Shown here piece by piece: positions 1-8,647 of a stretch of 52,486 nt of DNA; position 1 is the stretch's first letter, and each line of letters begins with the position of its first letter. A model generated the notes under the pieces. It was given only the letters and a program-made list of their open reading frames with translations. It ran no database searches and had not been told where the DNA came from. The DNA comes from Chromatiales bacterium. GTDB taxonomy: Bacteria > Pseudomonadota > Gammaproteobacteria > Thiohalomonadales > Thiohalomonadaceae. The stretch covers positions 1 through 52,486 of the forward strand of contig QKFD01000106.1 of assembly GCA_003251535.1 (NCBI GenBank). The letters run 5' to 3'. The position numbers and the translations under genes are program-made.

Positions 1-29
1 AGGCCCGAGGGACGGGCAGCAGACACCTA

Positions 30-356
30 ATGAGATATCTGGTTCTCGTCCTGCTCCTGTTCCTCGGGCTGCTTCAATATCGCCTCTGGTTCGGCGACGG
101 CAGCATCCCAAAGATTCAGCACTTCGAGGCGCTGATCGTCCAGCAGCAGGCGGAGAATGAGCGCCTGTTGGAGCGTAATCGTGCCCTGGAGGCCGAGGTG
201 CGGGACCTCAAACGGGGCCTGGAGGCGATCGAAGAGCGCGCCCGCAACGAACTCGGCATGATCAAAGAGGACGAGGTGTTCTACCAGATCGTCCGCGATC
301 CCGCCGCCGAGCAGGGGGCCCAAGGCCCCGATCCCGAAGAGGCCTACCTGCCTTAG
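30..356 (+). CDS. ftsB: Cell division protein FtsB
   Basis: A 108-residue protein with one N-terminal membrane helix (about residues 4-22, rich in Leu and Val). A charged heptad-like coiled coil follows (about 30-75), then a short polar tail ending in acidic and Pro residues. This is the FtsB/DivIC layout; family members are near 100 residues. FtsB forms the FtsQ-FtsB-FtsL complex at the septum and helps activate FtsWI. The ATG overlaps a TAA at 28-30, which would end an upstream gene cut off by the window edge. The position directly before ispD-ispF is usual in gammaproteobacteria, where enolase normally precedes ftsB. Confidence 0.93.
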   Translation: MRYLVLVLLLFLGLLQYRLWFGDGSIPKIQHFEALIVQQQAENERLLERNRALEAEVRDLKRGLEAIEERARNELGMIKEDEVFYQIVRDPAAEQGAQGPDPEEAYLP

Positions 357-393
357 CAGGGCGCCCAATCACACTGGTTACGAGCGTGCGAGC

Positions 394-1095
394 ATGAGTC
401 AGCCTGGATTTTGGGCCGTAGTGCCGGCGGCCGGGGTCGGACGGCGGATGGGCGGCGATCTGCCCAAGCAGTATCTGCCGCTGGCCGGGCGGCGGGTGAT
501 CGAGCACACCCTGGCCCATCTCTGTCACCCCGCTATCCAAGGTATGGTGGTTGCCATCACGCCGGGCGATCCCTACTTTGCCGACATCACCCTGCCGGAG
601 CGGCCGCTATGGCGTGCCGATGGTGGGGCCGAACGCTGCCACTCGGTACTGAACGCCCTTGATTTCCTGGCCAGCCACGCCGCGCTAGGGGATTGGGTGT
701 TGGTGCATGATGCCGCTCGTCCCTGCCTACGGGCGGCGGACCTAGATCGGCTCATTACCGAATTGACGGACCACGCCGTGGGCGGCCTACTGGGGTTACC
801 GGTGGCCGATACGGTCAAACGGACCGATGGCCGCGGCGACGTGGTGGCCACCGTGGAGCGGGAGGGGCTGTGGCGCGCCTTGACGCCCCAGATGTTTCGT
901 CTGGGTACCCTGCGCCAGGCGCTGCACCAGGCGGTAACCGCCGGTCAGCTGGTGACCGACGAGTCGGCTGCCATTGAGCGCCTGGGGCTCGCCCCCAGGA
1001 TGGTGGAGGGACACGCCGATAACATTAAAATCACCCGCCCGCAGGATCTGGCGTTGGCGGAACTCTATCTGCGACAGCAACAGGAGTCCCTATGA
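394..1095 (+). CDS. ispD: 2-C-methyl-D-erythritol 4-phosphate cytidylyltransferase IspD
   Basis: A 233-residue IspD, third enzyme of the MEP pathway, which joins CTP and MEP to give CDP-methylerythritol. The N-terminal nucleotide-binding loop reads [17 protein letters not shown], with the Gly-rich loop and the Lys expected for CTP binding. LVHDAARPC lies near residue 105 and VADTVKRT near 135. Length and motifs match the single-domain enzyme. Its last four bases overlap ispF (ATGA), so the two are probably translationally coupled. The ribosome binding site before the ATG is weak. Confidence 0.97.
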   Translation: MSQPGFWAVVPAAGVGRRMGGDLPKQYLPLAGRRVIEHTLAHLCHPAIQGMVVAITPGDPYFADITLPERPLWRADGGAERCHSVLNALDFLASHAALGDWVLVHDAARPCLRAADLDRLITELTDHAVGGLLGLPVADTVKRTDGRGDVVATVEREGLWRALTPQMFRLGTLRQALHQAVTAGQLVTDESAAIERLGLAPRMVEGHADNIKITRPQDLALAELYLRQQQESL

Positions 1096-1565
1096 GAGTT
1101 GGTCACGGTTTCGATGCCCATCGCTTCGTGCCCGATCGTCGGCTGGTGCTAGGTGGGGTGGAGATCGCCCACGAGTTCGGGCTTGCCGCCCACTCCGATG
1201 GGGATGTCGCCATCCACGCCCTCTGTGATGCCCTGCTGGGGGCGGCGGGTCTGGGGGATATCGGGCGCCACTTCCCCGATAGCAGTGCGGAGTTCAAAGA
1301 TATCGATAGCCGCCTGCTGCTCCGGCGGGTGGTGACCCAACTGCGCGGTCGCGGCTGGCGGATCGGCAATGTCGATATCACCCTCATTGCCCAGGCGCCA
1401 CGCCTGGCCCCCCATGTCAGCCTGATGCGGGCCCGTCTGGCCGCCGATCTGGAGGTGGCACTGGATGCCGTCAACGTCAAGGCGACCACCACCGAGCAGA
1501 TGGGCTTCACCGGGCGCCAGGAGGGGATCGCCGCCCACGCTGTCTGCCTGTTGCTGGCGCTGTGA
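1092..1565 (+). CDS. ispF: 2-C-methyl-D-erythritol 2,4-cyclodiphosphate synthase IspF
   Basis: A 157-residue IspF, fifth enzyme of the MEP pathway, which cyclises CDP-ME 2-phosphate with loss of CMP. The start [12 protein letters not shown] carries the metal ligands Asp and His of the D-x-H motif. [17 protein letters not shown] holds the third ligand and the substrate loop, and [13 protein letters not shown] lies near the C-terminus. Length is typical for a homotrimeric IspF. It overlaps ispD by four bases and truD by four bases (GTGA), so this is a tightly packed operon. Confidence 0.97.
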   Translation: MRVGHGFDAHRFVPDRRLVLGGVEIAHEFGLAAHSDGDVAIHALCDALLGAAGLGDIGRHFPDSSAEFKDIDSRLLLRRVVTQLRGRGWRIGNVDITLIAQAPRLAPHVSLMRARLAADLEVALDAVNVKATTTEQMGFTGRQEGIAAHAVCLLLAL

Positions 1566-2638
1566 GCGAGGCGTTGCCCCCCGATGGCGAGCAGGCGCCC
1601 GCCCCGGCCTGGGAGGAGGAGGCGGCGCTGCCGTATGCCTACGGCCCGCCCCCACTGAGGGCGCGGCTGCGGGCGGTGGCGGAGGATTTCTGGGTCGATG
1701 AGCGCCCCCTCTATCTGCCTGAGGGGCGCGGTAATCAGCTCTGGCTCAGGATCGAGAAGCGAGAGACCAACACCGAGTGGGTGGCGCGCCGTCTGGCGGA
1801 GCTGGTGGGGGTAGCGGCCAAGGAGGTGGGCTACGCCGGCCTCAAGGATCGCCACGCGGTCACCCGGCAGTGGTTCAGTGTGCCGGTATCGGCCACCGAG
1901 ACGCCGCCCTGGGGGCAGTGGCAGGAGGAGTTCACGGTGCTGGAGGCGGTCCGTAACCCGACCCGCCTGCGGCGAGGCGGGCTGGCCGGCAACCAGTTTC
2001 GTATCCTGTTGCGCGCCCCCGTTGGCGATCTGACCACCTTCCAACGGCGGGTGGCGCTCATCGCCAGCCACGGCTTCCCCAACTACTTCGGTGAGCAGCG
2101 TTTTGGCCATCAGGGGGCCAACCTGGGCCGGGCCGAGGCACTCTTTCGCGGGGAGCTACGGGAGCGGGATCGCCACCTGCGGGGTCTCTATCTCTCCGCC
2201 GCCCGCTCCCAGCTGTTCAATCAGGTGCTGGCACGCCGGGTGGAGCAGGGGAGCTGGGGCCGGGCCTTGGCCGGCGAACACCTGCTGCTCGCCAGCAGCC
2301 ACACCCACTTCATCGGCCGCTCCGATGCCCCCCATGTGGTGGCCCAGCTGGACGCGGGCCAGATCCACCCGAGCGGTCCGCTCTGGGGTAGCGGTGCACC
2401 GCAGGCCAAGGGGGAGGCGCTGGCCCTGGAGCTGGCGGCGGTGGCGAATAGCGAGACGCTGCGCCGTGGTCTGGAGCGGGCCGGCCTGCAACAGGAGCGG
2501 CGGCCACTGCGGGTGATCCCGGAGGGGCTGCGGGCGGCTGAGCAGGAGGGCCACCTCCTGTTGGAGTTTTTCCTGCCCGCCGGCAGCTACGCCACGGCCC
2601 TGCTGCGGGAGCTGGTGGCGCCAGCGGCCGGCCCCTAG
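1562..2638 (+). CDS. truD: tRNA pseudouridine(13) synthase TruD
   Basis: A 358-residue TruD, which isomerises U13 of tRNA-Glu and similar tRNAs. The catalytic motif [14 protein letters not shown] is present with the nucleophile Asp at residue 96. [13 protein letters not shown] and NYFGEQRFG further on are also family hallmarks. The start is a GTG overlapping the ispF stop. The expected neighbours surE and pcm, which follow truD in many gammaproteobacteria, are absent. Instead a convergent c-di-GMP gene begins 6 bp away, which suggests a rearrangement junction here. Confidence 0.95.
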   Translation: MSEALPPDGEQAPAPAWEEEAALPYAYGPPPLRARLRAVAEDFWVDERPLYLPEGRGNQLWLRIEKRETNTEWVARRLAELVGVAAKEVGYAGLKDRHAVTRQWFSVPVSATETPPWGQWQEEFTVLEAVRNPTRLRRGGLAGNQFRILLRAPVGDLTTFQRRVALIASHGFPNYFGEQRFGHQGANLGRAEALFRGELRERDRHLRGLYLSAARSQLFNQVLARRVEQGSWGRALAGEHLLLASSHTHFIGRSDAPHVVAQLDAGQIHPSGPLWGSGAPQAKGEALALELAAVANSETLRRGLERAGLQQERRPLRVIPEGLRAAEQEGHLLLEFFLPAGSYATALLRELVAPAAGP

Positions 2639-2644
2639 CGGAGG

Positions 2645-5257
2645 CTATTCGGTCACCGCCCGGGGGCGATCGATCTCCAGCAGCACCGTCTCCAGCGAGC
2701 GCGGCTGGTCGATCAGGTAGCCCTGGGCGAAATCGACCCCGATCTCCTTTAGTGCCCGTAGCTGCTCCTCGGTCTCCACAAACTCCGCCACCGTCTCGAT
2801 GCCGAGCACCCGGCCTACCCGCACGATCGCCTCCACAATGGTGCGATCCATCGGCTCCCGTGGCAGGCCGCGCACGAAGGCGCCATCGATCTTGAGATAG
2901 TCCACTGGCAGGTTCTTCAGATAGGCGAAGGAGGAGAGGCCTGAGCCGAAGTCGTCAAGGGCAAAGCGGCAGCCGATCCGTTTCAGGTGTTTGAGGAAGC
3001 GGCTGGCACGGGCCAGATTGCCGATGGCCGCGGTCTCTGTGATCTCAAAGCAGATGGCGGCGGGGGAGACACTGAACTCACTGAGCTGCCCCTCGATGAA
3101 GTCGAGCAGCGAGTCGTCGGAGAGCGAGGCGCCCGACAGGTTGATGGCAAAGACGCAGCTGCGGGCGGTGCGACGGACACTACAGTGGTGCGCGATCTCG
3201 GCAAAGGTGTGGCGCACCACCCAGCGATCGATACTCCCCATCAGGGAGTAGCGCTCCGCTGCCGGGATAAAGGCCCCCGGTGGGATAAGGGTGCCATCCT
3301 CCCCCTCCAGGCGGATCAACACCTCAAAGTGCAGTGGGCCGGTGTGGCGGCCGATGGGTAGGATGCTCTGGAGATGGAGGCGGAAACGGTCGCCCTGTAG
3401 GGCGCGATGGATGCGGCTGATCCAGTGCATCTGGCTGTGGCGCTGGGCCAGATCGGTGTCATCCGGCTGGTAGCTGTGGACCCGGTTGCGGCCGGTATCT
3501 TTGGCGGTGTAACAGGCGACATCGGCGGCGGAGAGCAGATCGCCGGTATCGGGACTGAAGCGATCCACCGCCACCATACCGATACTCACCCCCAACTCGA
3601 AGCTCTGCTCACCCCAGCTGAAGCGGTGACCGTTGATCGCCTGGCGCATCAACTCCGCCAGCTCCCGCGCCTTCCCTTCAGGGCAATCCATCAGCAGCAC
3701 CCCAAACTCGTCCCCCCCTAGGCGGGCGAGGCTATCGGAGTCGCGGATCTGGCTGGAGAGCACATAGGAGAGTTGGCGCAGTAGCTCATCGCCGGCGATG
3801 TGGCCGCAGGTGTCGTTCACCACCTTGAACTGGTCTAGATCGAGGTAGAGGAGGGCGTGCTGACCATTGCCATCGACCCGCAAGCGCTCCAAGGCGCCGG
3901 CCAGGCGCCGCTCAAACTCCTGGCGATTGATGAGGCCGGTGAGGGCGTCATGGGTTGACTGGTAGTTGAGCTGCTGTGCCAGTTGGCGCCGCTCGGTGAC
4001 ATCCCGAAACACCACCACCACCCCGACGATGGTGTCGTTGCGGTGGCGAATGGGGGCCGCGGAGTCCTCGATAAATAGCTCGCTGCCCCCACGGGCCAGC
4101 AGCAGTTGCGGTTCACTGCTGTAGATCCCGGCCCGCTCCCGCAGGCAGCGTCCCGCCGGCTCCTCCAGGGGCAGGCGGGACTCCGCCTCCACCACACGGT
4201 AGATCTCGCGCAGATGGTGGCCGCGGGCGGCGCTGGCGCTCCAACCCAGTAGCCGTTCGGCCGCTGGATTGAGGTACTCCACCACCCCATCGGCCCGGGT
4301 GGTGATCACCGCGTCGGCAATGGAGTGGAGGGTCACCTCGGCCCGCTCCTTCTCCGTCGCCAGCGCCTCCTCCGCCTGCTGGCGGGCAAAGATATCGGCC
4401 TGCAACGCCTCGTTAGCCCGCTTCAGCTCCGTGGTGCGCTCATGCACCTTCCGCTCTAGGGCGCTATTGGTGCGGGCCAGCAGGCGGGCGTGGAGCAGGT
4501 TCTGGAGGGCGAGGCGGCGGTCGAAGAAGGAGGCCAGCAGGGTGATGGCCACGATTAGCAGGGTGATGGTCGAGATCACCAGCGCCAAGGCGGTGGGGTT
4601 GAAACCGCCATCCAGATGGAGGGCGTTGCTGGTGGCGATGAACTGTGCGGCAGCGACATCGGCGTAGTGGGTGCCACTGATGCCGATCCCCATCGCCCCG
4701 GCACCCGCCGCCAACCGCCAGTCGAGGCCGCGGAAGGTGTGGCGGTGGAGGTGGTGGACAAAGCCGAGCGCCACCCAGGCGGCGGCGGTGGCGAGTAGAA
4801 AGGAGGCGATTGAGAGGGGCAGGTGGTAGTGGATGGTGGCAGGCAGATCCAGCGCCCCCATGCCGGTGTAGTGCATGAGACTGACCCCTCCCCCCATGGC
4901 CAGCGCGCCCACGCCGCGTCTTTGCCAGGTGAGGGGGCCCTGTCCCACCATCTGGAGGGCCAAGAGGGCGGCCAGCGTGGCCGGCAGGATGGAGATGAGG
5001 GTGAGGGGGATGTCATAGCTCACCGCCACCGGTATACGCAGGGCGAGCATCCCGATGAAGTGCATCGACCAGATGCCAAACCCCATGGTGGCCGCCCCGG
5101 CCAGCAACCAGAGCCGCCGGGCGCGGCCAGCACTGTCGCTCACCCGGCCGGCGAGGGCCAGGGCGGTGTAGGAGACCACCACGGCGATCACCACTGAGAG
5201 GAGGACCAGCTGCGGGTCGTAGTCGCTGGTGAGTAGGGTTCCGGGGGAGGGGGTCAT
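2645..5257 (-). CDS. MHYT-PAS-GGDEF-EAL membrane protein (c-di-GMP turnover)
   Basis: An 870-residue integral membrane signalling protein. The N-terminal MHYT domain (about 10-240) has the repeated motifs MHFIG (65), MHYTG (128) and THYAD (196) within membrane helices; this domain is proposed to sense O2, CO or NO through copper. Then come a coiled coil (about 255-305), a PAS domain (about 306-418), a GGDEF domain (about 428-593) and an EAL domain (about 628-858). GGDEF is intact (514-518), with an inhibitory-site RDSD five residues upstream. The EAL signature reads EVL (645-647), but DDFGSG, the Lys of YLKIDG, EFVE and AQGYL are kept. The start at 5257 is chosen because AGGAGT precedes it; an upstream start would add 12 residues. 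The gene is divergent from nifB and may be bifunctional. The link to nif is inference. Confidence 0.93.
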   Translation of the reverse strand: MTPSPGTLLTSDYDPQLVLLSVVIAVVVSYTALALAGRVSDSAGRARRLWLLAGAATMGFGIWSMHFIGMLALRIPVAVSYDIPLTLISILPATLAALLALQMVGQGPLTWQRRGVGALAMGGGVSLMHYTGMGALDLPATIHYHLPLSIASFLLATAAAWVALGFVHHLHRHTFRGLDWRLAAGAGAMGIGISGTHYADVAAAQFIATSNALHLDGGFNPTALALVISTITLLIVAITLLASFFDRRLALQNLLHARLLARTNSALERKVHERTTELKRANEALQADIFARQQAEEALATEKERAEVTLHSIADAVITTRADGVVEYLNPAAERLLGWSASAARGHHLREIYRVVEAESRLPLEEPAGRCLRERAGIYSSEPQLLLARGGSELFIEDSAAPIRHRNDTIVGVVVVFRDVTERRQLAQQLNYQSTHDALTGLINRQEFERRLAGALERLRVDGNGQHALLYLDLDQFKVVNDTCGHIAGDELLRQLSYVLSSQIRDSDSLARLGGDEFGVLLMDCPEGKARELAELMRQAINGHRFSWGEQSFELGVSIGMVAVDRFSPDTGDLLSAADVACYTAKDTGRNRVHSYQPDDTDLAQRHSQMHWISRIHRALQGDRFRLHLQSILPIGRHTGPLHFEVLIRLEGEDGTLIPPGAFIPAAERYSLMGSIDRWVVRHTFAEIAHHCSVRRTARSCVFAINLSGASLSDDSLLDFIEGQLSEFSVSPAAICFEITETAAIGNLARASRFLKHLKRIGCRFALDDFGSGLSSFAYLKNLPVDYLKIDGAFVRGLPREPMDRTIVEAIVRVGRVLGIETVAEFVETEEQLRALKEIGVDFAQGYLIDQPRSLETVLLEIDRPRAVTE

Positions 5258-5440
5258 GACAGCGACTCCTGGCGGCGGGGGCCTCCCTGGCAAGGATGGG
5301 CTAGTGCGGGGGTACGGCTGGCGGCCCTACGGTATGCCGCGGCGCTGGCCCTCCAGGTTACGGATGGAGGGTAGGGGCGGTGAGCACACGCCAGGAGGCA
5401 CAAGGGAGGTACCAATTTGTCAAAAAATGTCGGCCGCGGG

Positions 5441-5456
5441 CGTTGGATTTGCGACA
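5441..5456 (+). promoter_or_regulatory. Imperfect NifA upstream activator site before nifB
   Basis: CGT-N10-ACA, one mismatch from the NifA consensus TGT-N10-ACA, centred about 86 bp before the predicted nifB transcription start. I found no perfect site between 5258 and 5500. The position is right for NifA but the match is imperfect. Confidence 0.35.
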
Positions 5457-5489
5457 AGGAGATCAACCCCTTTTGTGATTGTGGTTTGA

Positions 5490-5502
5490 AATCAATATGT
5501 TA
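5490..5502 (+). promoter_or_regulatory. IHF binding site before nifB
   Basis: AATCAATATGTTA matches the IHF consensus WATCAANNNNTTR at every fixed position. It lies just upstream of the sigma-54 -24 box and downstream of the weak NifA site. IHF bends DNA so that NifA can touch sigma-54 polymerase at nif promoters. Its centre, near -38, is closer to the promoter than is usual. The IHF beta subunit gene lies in this window at 46344. Confidence 0.6.
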
Positions 5503-5506
5503 TGTT

Positions 5507-5523
5507 CTGGCACGGCCATTGCT
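5507..5523 (+). promoter_or_regulatory. Sigma-54 (RpoN) promoter of nifB
   Basis: CTGGCACGGCCATTGCT fits YTGGCACG-N4-TTGCW perfectly. The -24 GG (5509-5510) and -12 GC (5521-5522) are separated by exactly 10 bases. Predicted transcription start is near 5534, giving a leader of about 27 nt that contains GGGAGGAG before the nifB ATG. Confidence 0.9.
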
Positions 5524-5560
5524 CAATCGCTCTCGAACTGATCTTCGAGGGAGGAGTCCG

Positions 5561-7063
5561 ATGAGCAACGCCACCGTACTGGAAGGGGCTGCCAAGCCGT
5601 CCGGGTGCAGCAGCTCGGGTTGTGGCAGTAGTGCCGATCACCTGTCCCACCTCTCCGACGATATCCGTCAGAAGGTGCAGAACCACCCCTGCTATTCAGA
5701 GCAGGCCCACCACTACTTCGCCCGGATGCACGTGGCGGTGGCCCCCGCCTGTAATATCCAGTGCAACTACTGTAACCGTAAATATGACTGCGCCAATGAG
5801 TCCCGCCCCGGCGTGGTCTCGGAACTCCTCACGCCGGAACAGGCGGTGAAGAAGACCCTGGCAGTGGCGGCCGCCATTCCGCAGATGACGGTCCTCGGCA
5901 TCGCCGGCCCCGGCGATCCGTTGGCCAACCCCGAGCGCACCTTTGCCACCTTCCGTGAGCTGTCAGAGAAGGCGCCGGACATCAAGCTCTGCGTCTCCAC
6001 CAACGGCCTCAACCTGCCGGACTGCGTGGAGGAGCTGACCCGCCACAATATCGATCATGTCACCATCACCATCAACTGTGTTGACCCCGACATCGGCGCC
6101 AAGATCTACCCCTGGATCTTCTGGAACAACCGCCGTATCCGGGGCCGCAAGGCGGCGCAGATCCTGATTGACCAGCAGCAGAAGGGGCTGGAGATGCTCA
6201 CCGCCCGCGGCGTGCTGGTGAAGGTCAACTCGGTGATGATCCCTGGCGTCAACGACGAACACCTGAAAGAGGTGAGCAAGATCGTCAAGGCCAAGGGGGC
6301 GTTCCTCCACAACGTCATGCCGCTCATCGCCGAGGAGGAGCATGGCACCTACTACGGCATCATGCACCAGCGCAGCCCCTCTGCCGAGGAGTTGCAGTCA
6401 CTCCAAGACGCCTGTGCCGGCGATATGGCGATGATGCGCCACTGCCGCCAGTGCCGGGCCGATGCCGTGGGCCTGCTGGGCGAGGATCGCGGTGCTGAGT
6501 TTACCCTGGATAAGATTGAACAGATGGATATCGACTACGGTGCTGCCATGACGCAGCGGGCCAAGGTGCAGGAGGAGTTGACCCAACAGCTCAACGCCTC
6601 CCGCAAGAGCACTCCGCAGACGGCCTTTGTCTCCCTGGATAGCCTGCGGCGCAAGCCAACCGCACGGCCGGTGCTGATGGCGGTGGCCACTGCCGGTGGC
6701 AATCTGGTCAACCAGCACTTCGGCCACGCCAAAGAGTTCCTGGTCTACGAGGCCTCCAGCCAGGGGGTCCGCTTCATCGGCCACCGCAAGACCGATCTCT
6801 ACTGTACGGGGGCCAACGAGTGCGGTGATCGGGATACCACCCTGACCCGCTCCATTGAGGCGCTCACCGGTTGTGAGGTGGTGCTCTGCTCGAAGATCGG
6901 CTTTGAACCATGGGAGCAGCTGGAGGCCGCGGGCGTCATGCCCAACTCCGAGCACGCCATGGAGCCTATCGAAGAGGCGGTGGCAGCGGTCTACGCCGAG
7001 TTGGTGGCGGCCGGCAAGCTGGTGGATAACACGGTCGGCAGTGATGCCAAGGCCATTGCGTAA
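5561..7063 (+). CDS. nifB: Nitrogenase cofactor biosynthesis protein NifB
   Basis: A 500-residue radical SAM enzyme that builds NifB-co, the [8Fe-9S-C] core of FeMo-co, inserting the central carbide from SAM. The radical SAM cluster motif CNIQCNYC has Cys64, Cys68 and Cys71, preceded by the typical HPCYSEQAHHYFARMH. NRKYDCANESRPGV and GIAGPGDPLANP follow. A NifX/NafY-like domain occupies about 369-485 (HFGHAKEF, DLYCTG), as in the long proteobacterial NifB. The ATG at 5561 is chosen because GGGAGGAG lies just before it and the sigma-54 promoter would be inside any longer reading frame. It heads a nifB-fdxN-nifO-nifQ cluster. Confidence 0.98.
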   Translation: MSNATVLEGAAKPSGCSSSGCGSSADHLSHLSDDIRQKVQNHPCYSEQAHHYFARMHVAVAPACNIQCNYCNRKYDCANESRPGVVSELLTPEQAVKKTLAVAAAIPQMTVLGIAGPGDPLANPERTFATFRELSEKAPDIKLCVSTNGLNLPDCVEELTRHNIDHVTITINCVDPDIGAKIYPWIFWNNRRIRGRKAAQILIDQQQKGLEMLTARGVLVKVNSVMIPGVNDEHLKEVSKIVKAKGAFLHNVMPLIAEEEHGTYYGIMHQRSPSAEELQSLQDACAGDMAMMRHCRQCRADAVGLLGEDRGAEFTLDKIEQMDIDYGAAMTQRAKVQEELTQQLNASRKSTPQTAFVSLDSLRRKPTARPVLMAVATAGGNLVNQHFGHAKEFLVYEASSQGVRFIGHRKTDLYCTGANECGDRDTTLTRSIEALTGCEVVLCSKIGFEPWEQLEAAGVMPNSEHAMEPIEEAVAAVYAELVAAGKLVDNTVGSDAKAIA

Positions 7064-7076
7064 CGGGGGTTGAGCC

Positions 7077-7349
7077 ATGGCGTTCTCCATCAATCAACAC
7101 TGCGTTAACTGCTTTGCCTGTGAGTCGGTCTGCCCCAATCAGGCGATCCACGAGGCCAAGCCCCACTTCATCATCGAAGCGAAGCTCTGCACCGAGTGCA
7201 ACGGCGAGTACGACGAGCCGCAGTGCGCCAGCATCTGCCCCATCGAAGGGGCGATCCTCGACGCCAGCGGTGAACCCCTCAACCCGCTCGGCTCGCTCAC
7301 CGGCATCCCCGTGGAGCGGTTGCGGCAGCTGGCGGAAGCGCGGCCGTGA
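7077..7349 (+). CDS. fdxN: 2[4Fe-4S] ferredoxin, FdxN type, nif-associated
   Basis: A 90-residue ferredoxin 13 bp after nifB. Cluster ligands are Cys9, 12, 15 and 19-Pro, then Cys38, 41, 50 and 54-Pro. The second motif has the eight-residue insertion (C-x2-C-x8-C-x3-CP) typical of the nif/alvin ferredoxin class. In Azotobacter the equivalent gene next to nifB supports FeMo-co synthesis, so it probably donates electrons to NifB. The stop codon overlaps the GTG of a small ORF. Confidence 0.93.
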   Translation: MAFSINQHCVNCFACESVCPNQAIHEAKPHFIIEAKLCTECNGEYDEPQCASICPIEGAILDASGEPLNPLGSLTGIPVERLRQLAEARP

Positions 7350-7465
7350 TCGCCCGGCTGAAGGAGATCTGGCAGCGTGGTGCCACGCCGCCAGTGGGTA
7401 TCCCACACCGTTGTTGGCGTCGCCACAGCGCCCTGCTGCTGGCGGCCCGGGGGAGGGCGGCGTGA
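7346..7465 (+). CDS. Possible 39-residue coupled small protein
   Basis: A short reading frame that starts with GTG overlapping the fdxN stop (GTGA, 7346-7349). It ends with TGA overlapping the GTG start of the next gene (GTGA, 7462-7465). The predicted product is 39 residues, basic (about nine Arg/Lys), beginning MIARLKEIWQRGA and ending LLLAARGRAA. I recognise no domain. The exact junctions at both ends favour a coupled gene, or at least translational read-on that delivers ribosomes to the next start. GC-rich DNA produces open frames easily, so it may be non-functional. Confidence 0.4.
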   Translation: MIARLKEIWQRGATPPVGIPHRCWRRHSALLLAARGRAA

Positions 7466-7896
7466 AGGTCGAGTTCTTCGAAAAGCCGGGGTGTATCAAC
7501 AACACCCGGCAGAAGACCCTGCTGCGGGAGGCGGGCCACGAGGTTGTGGCCCACAACCTGCTCAGCGAGGCGTGGACCCCGGATCGGCTCCGCCCCTTCT
7601 TTGGCAGCCTGCCGGTGGCGGAGTGGTTTAACCGCACGGCGCCGCGGGTGAAGAGTGGTGAGGTGGTCCCGGAGCAGCTCGATGAGACGGCGGCGCTGGC
7701 CGCCATGGTGATCGACCCACTGCTCATCCGGCGGCCGCTGATGGCGGTGGCCGGTGAGTGTCGGGTGGGGTTTGATCCCCGGGCGGTCTCGGCCTGGATC
7801 GGCCTTACCCCCACTGCACTCCAGCCAACTCTGGATCTTGAGCGCTGTCCCAAGCCGGAGGTGCCCTGCGCATCGCCGGTCCCTGAGGAGGGCTGA
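7462..7896 (+). CDS. nifO: ArsC/Spx-like nitrogenase-associated protein (NifO type)
   Basis: A 144-residue protein of the ArsC/Spx thioredoxin-fold family. The N-terminal FFEKPGCINNTRQK places a Cys at residue 11 in the ArsC active-site loop, and IDPLLIRRPLM near residue 90 is the family cis-Pro/Arg region. The GTG start at 7462 has GGGAGGG just upstream and overlaps the small ORF stop. The order nifB-ferredoxin-ArsC-like-nifQ matches Azotobacter vinelandii, where this gene is nifO and affects molybdenum use relative to nitrate assimilation. The symbol rests on family and order; the biochemical role is not settled. Confidence 0.85.
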   Translation: MKVEFFEKPGCINNTRQKTLLREAGHEVVAHNLLSEAWTPDRLRPFFGSLPVAEWFNRTAPRVKSGEVVPEQLDETAALAAMVIDPLLIRRPLMAVAGECRVGFDPRAVSAWIGLTPTALQPTLDLERCPKPEVPCASPVPEEG

Positions 7897-7898
7897 AG

Positions 7899-8477
7899 AT
7901 GGTTGCCGTACTGAATCACAACGAGGCGCTGCTGCGGGATACTTACGACCAGCTCAGCTACTACTCGGTGGGTCTCGGTAACGCCGAGAGTCTGGTGCGG
8001 ATGTTCGCCTCCCAGGTGGCTGGCAACGGTGAGATGCCGGACCGCCTGGGCCTCTCTGCTGCGGCATTCGAGCGGTTTATCGGCTGGTACTTTCCCGGTC
8101 TGCCGCCGCAGGGGGTCCCCCGCGGGGGAGCCACCCCGGCGGGGGGGCGCGAAGAGGAGCGGCGCGAGCTGATCGCCCTCTTTCTCGCCAACGCGCCGCG
8201 GCTGACCGAGGATAGCGAGTGGATGGCCACCATCCTGGCCACCGGCTGCATGGGGGGCAACCACCTCTGGCAGGACCTGGGGCTCTGGTCGCGCAAGGAC
8301 GTCTCCGCCTTCGTCACCCGTAACTTCCCGCTACTGCGGGAGAAGAACGACCGCGACATGAAGTGGAAGAAGTTCTTCTACAAGCAGCTCTGCAACCAGG
8401 AGGGGATCTACACCTGTCGCGCCCCCTCCTGCGAGGTGTGCAACGACTATCCATCCTGTTTCGGCCCCGAGGCGTAG
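7899..8477 (+). CDS. nifQ: Molybdenum donor protein NifQ
   Basis: A 192-residue NifQ, an Fe-S protein that delivers molybdenum for FeMo-co assembly on NifEN. The C-terminal signature C-x4-C-x2-C-x5-C is complete (Cys173, 178, 181, 187), preceded by the conserved ATGCMGGNHLWQDLGL and MKWKKFFYKQLC. A strong GGAGG lies before the ATG, two bases after the nifO stop. It is the last gene of the tight nifB group. A small GC-rich hairpin (8497-8513) follows but lacks a U run, so transcription may continue into draG. Confidence 0.96.
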   Translation: MVAVLNHNEALLRDTYDQLSYYSVGLGNAESLVRMFASQVAGNGEMPDRLGLSAAAFERFIGWYFPGLPPQGVPRGGATPAGGREEERRELIALFLANAPRLTEDSEWMATILATGCMGGNHLWQDLGLWSRKDVSAFVTRNFPLLREKNDRDMKWKKFFYKQLCNQEGIYTCRAPSCEVCNDYPSCFGPEA

Positions 8478-8647
8478 TGCTGCCCAGGTCGGGATGGCCG
8501 CCTTGTGGGCGGCAGGGGTGAGCCGGCACAATGGGGCCGGCCGGGGAGGGGCCTGACCCATCTGCAACTGAGTGTCTCGCCGGATGCCGCCGCGCTGACA
8601 CCGACCCGCCCCCCCGCAATCCATAACGATAACGGCAGGGGGAGCGT

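Noticed and set aside
1-30. Nine codons ending in TAA that overlap the ftsB start
   Set aside because: They could be the tail of the upstream gene, usually enolase, but too little sequence is present to name it, so it is not listed as a gene.
8478-8647. A sigma-54 promoter for draG
   Set aside because: GG-N10-GC with TTGC spacing was not found in the 170 bp before draG; it may be read from nifB.
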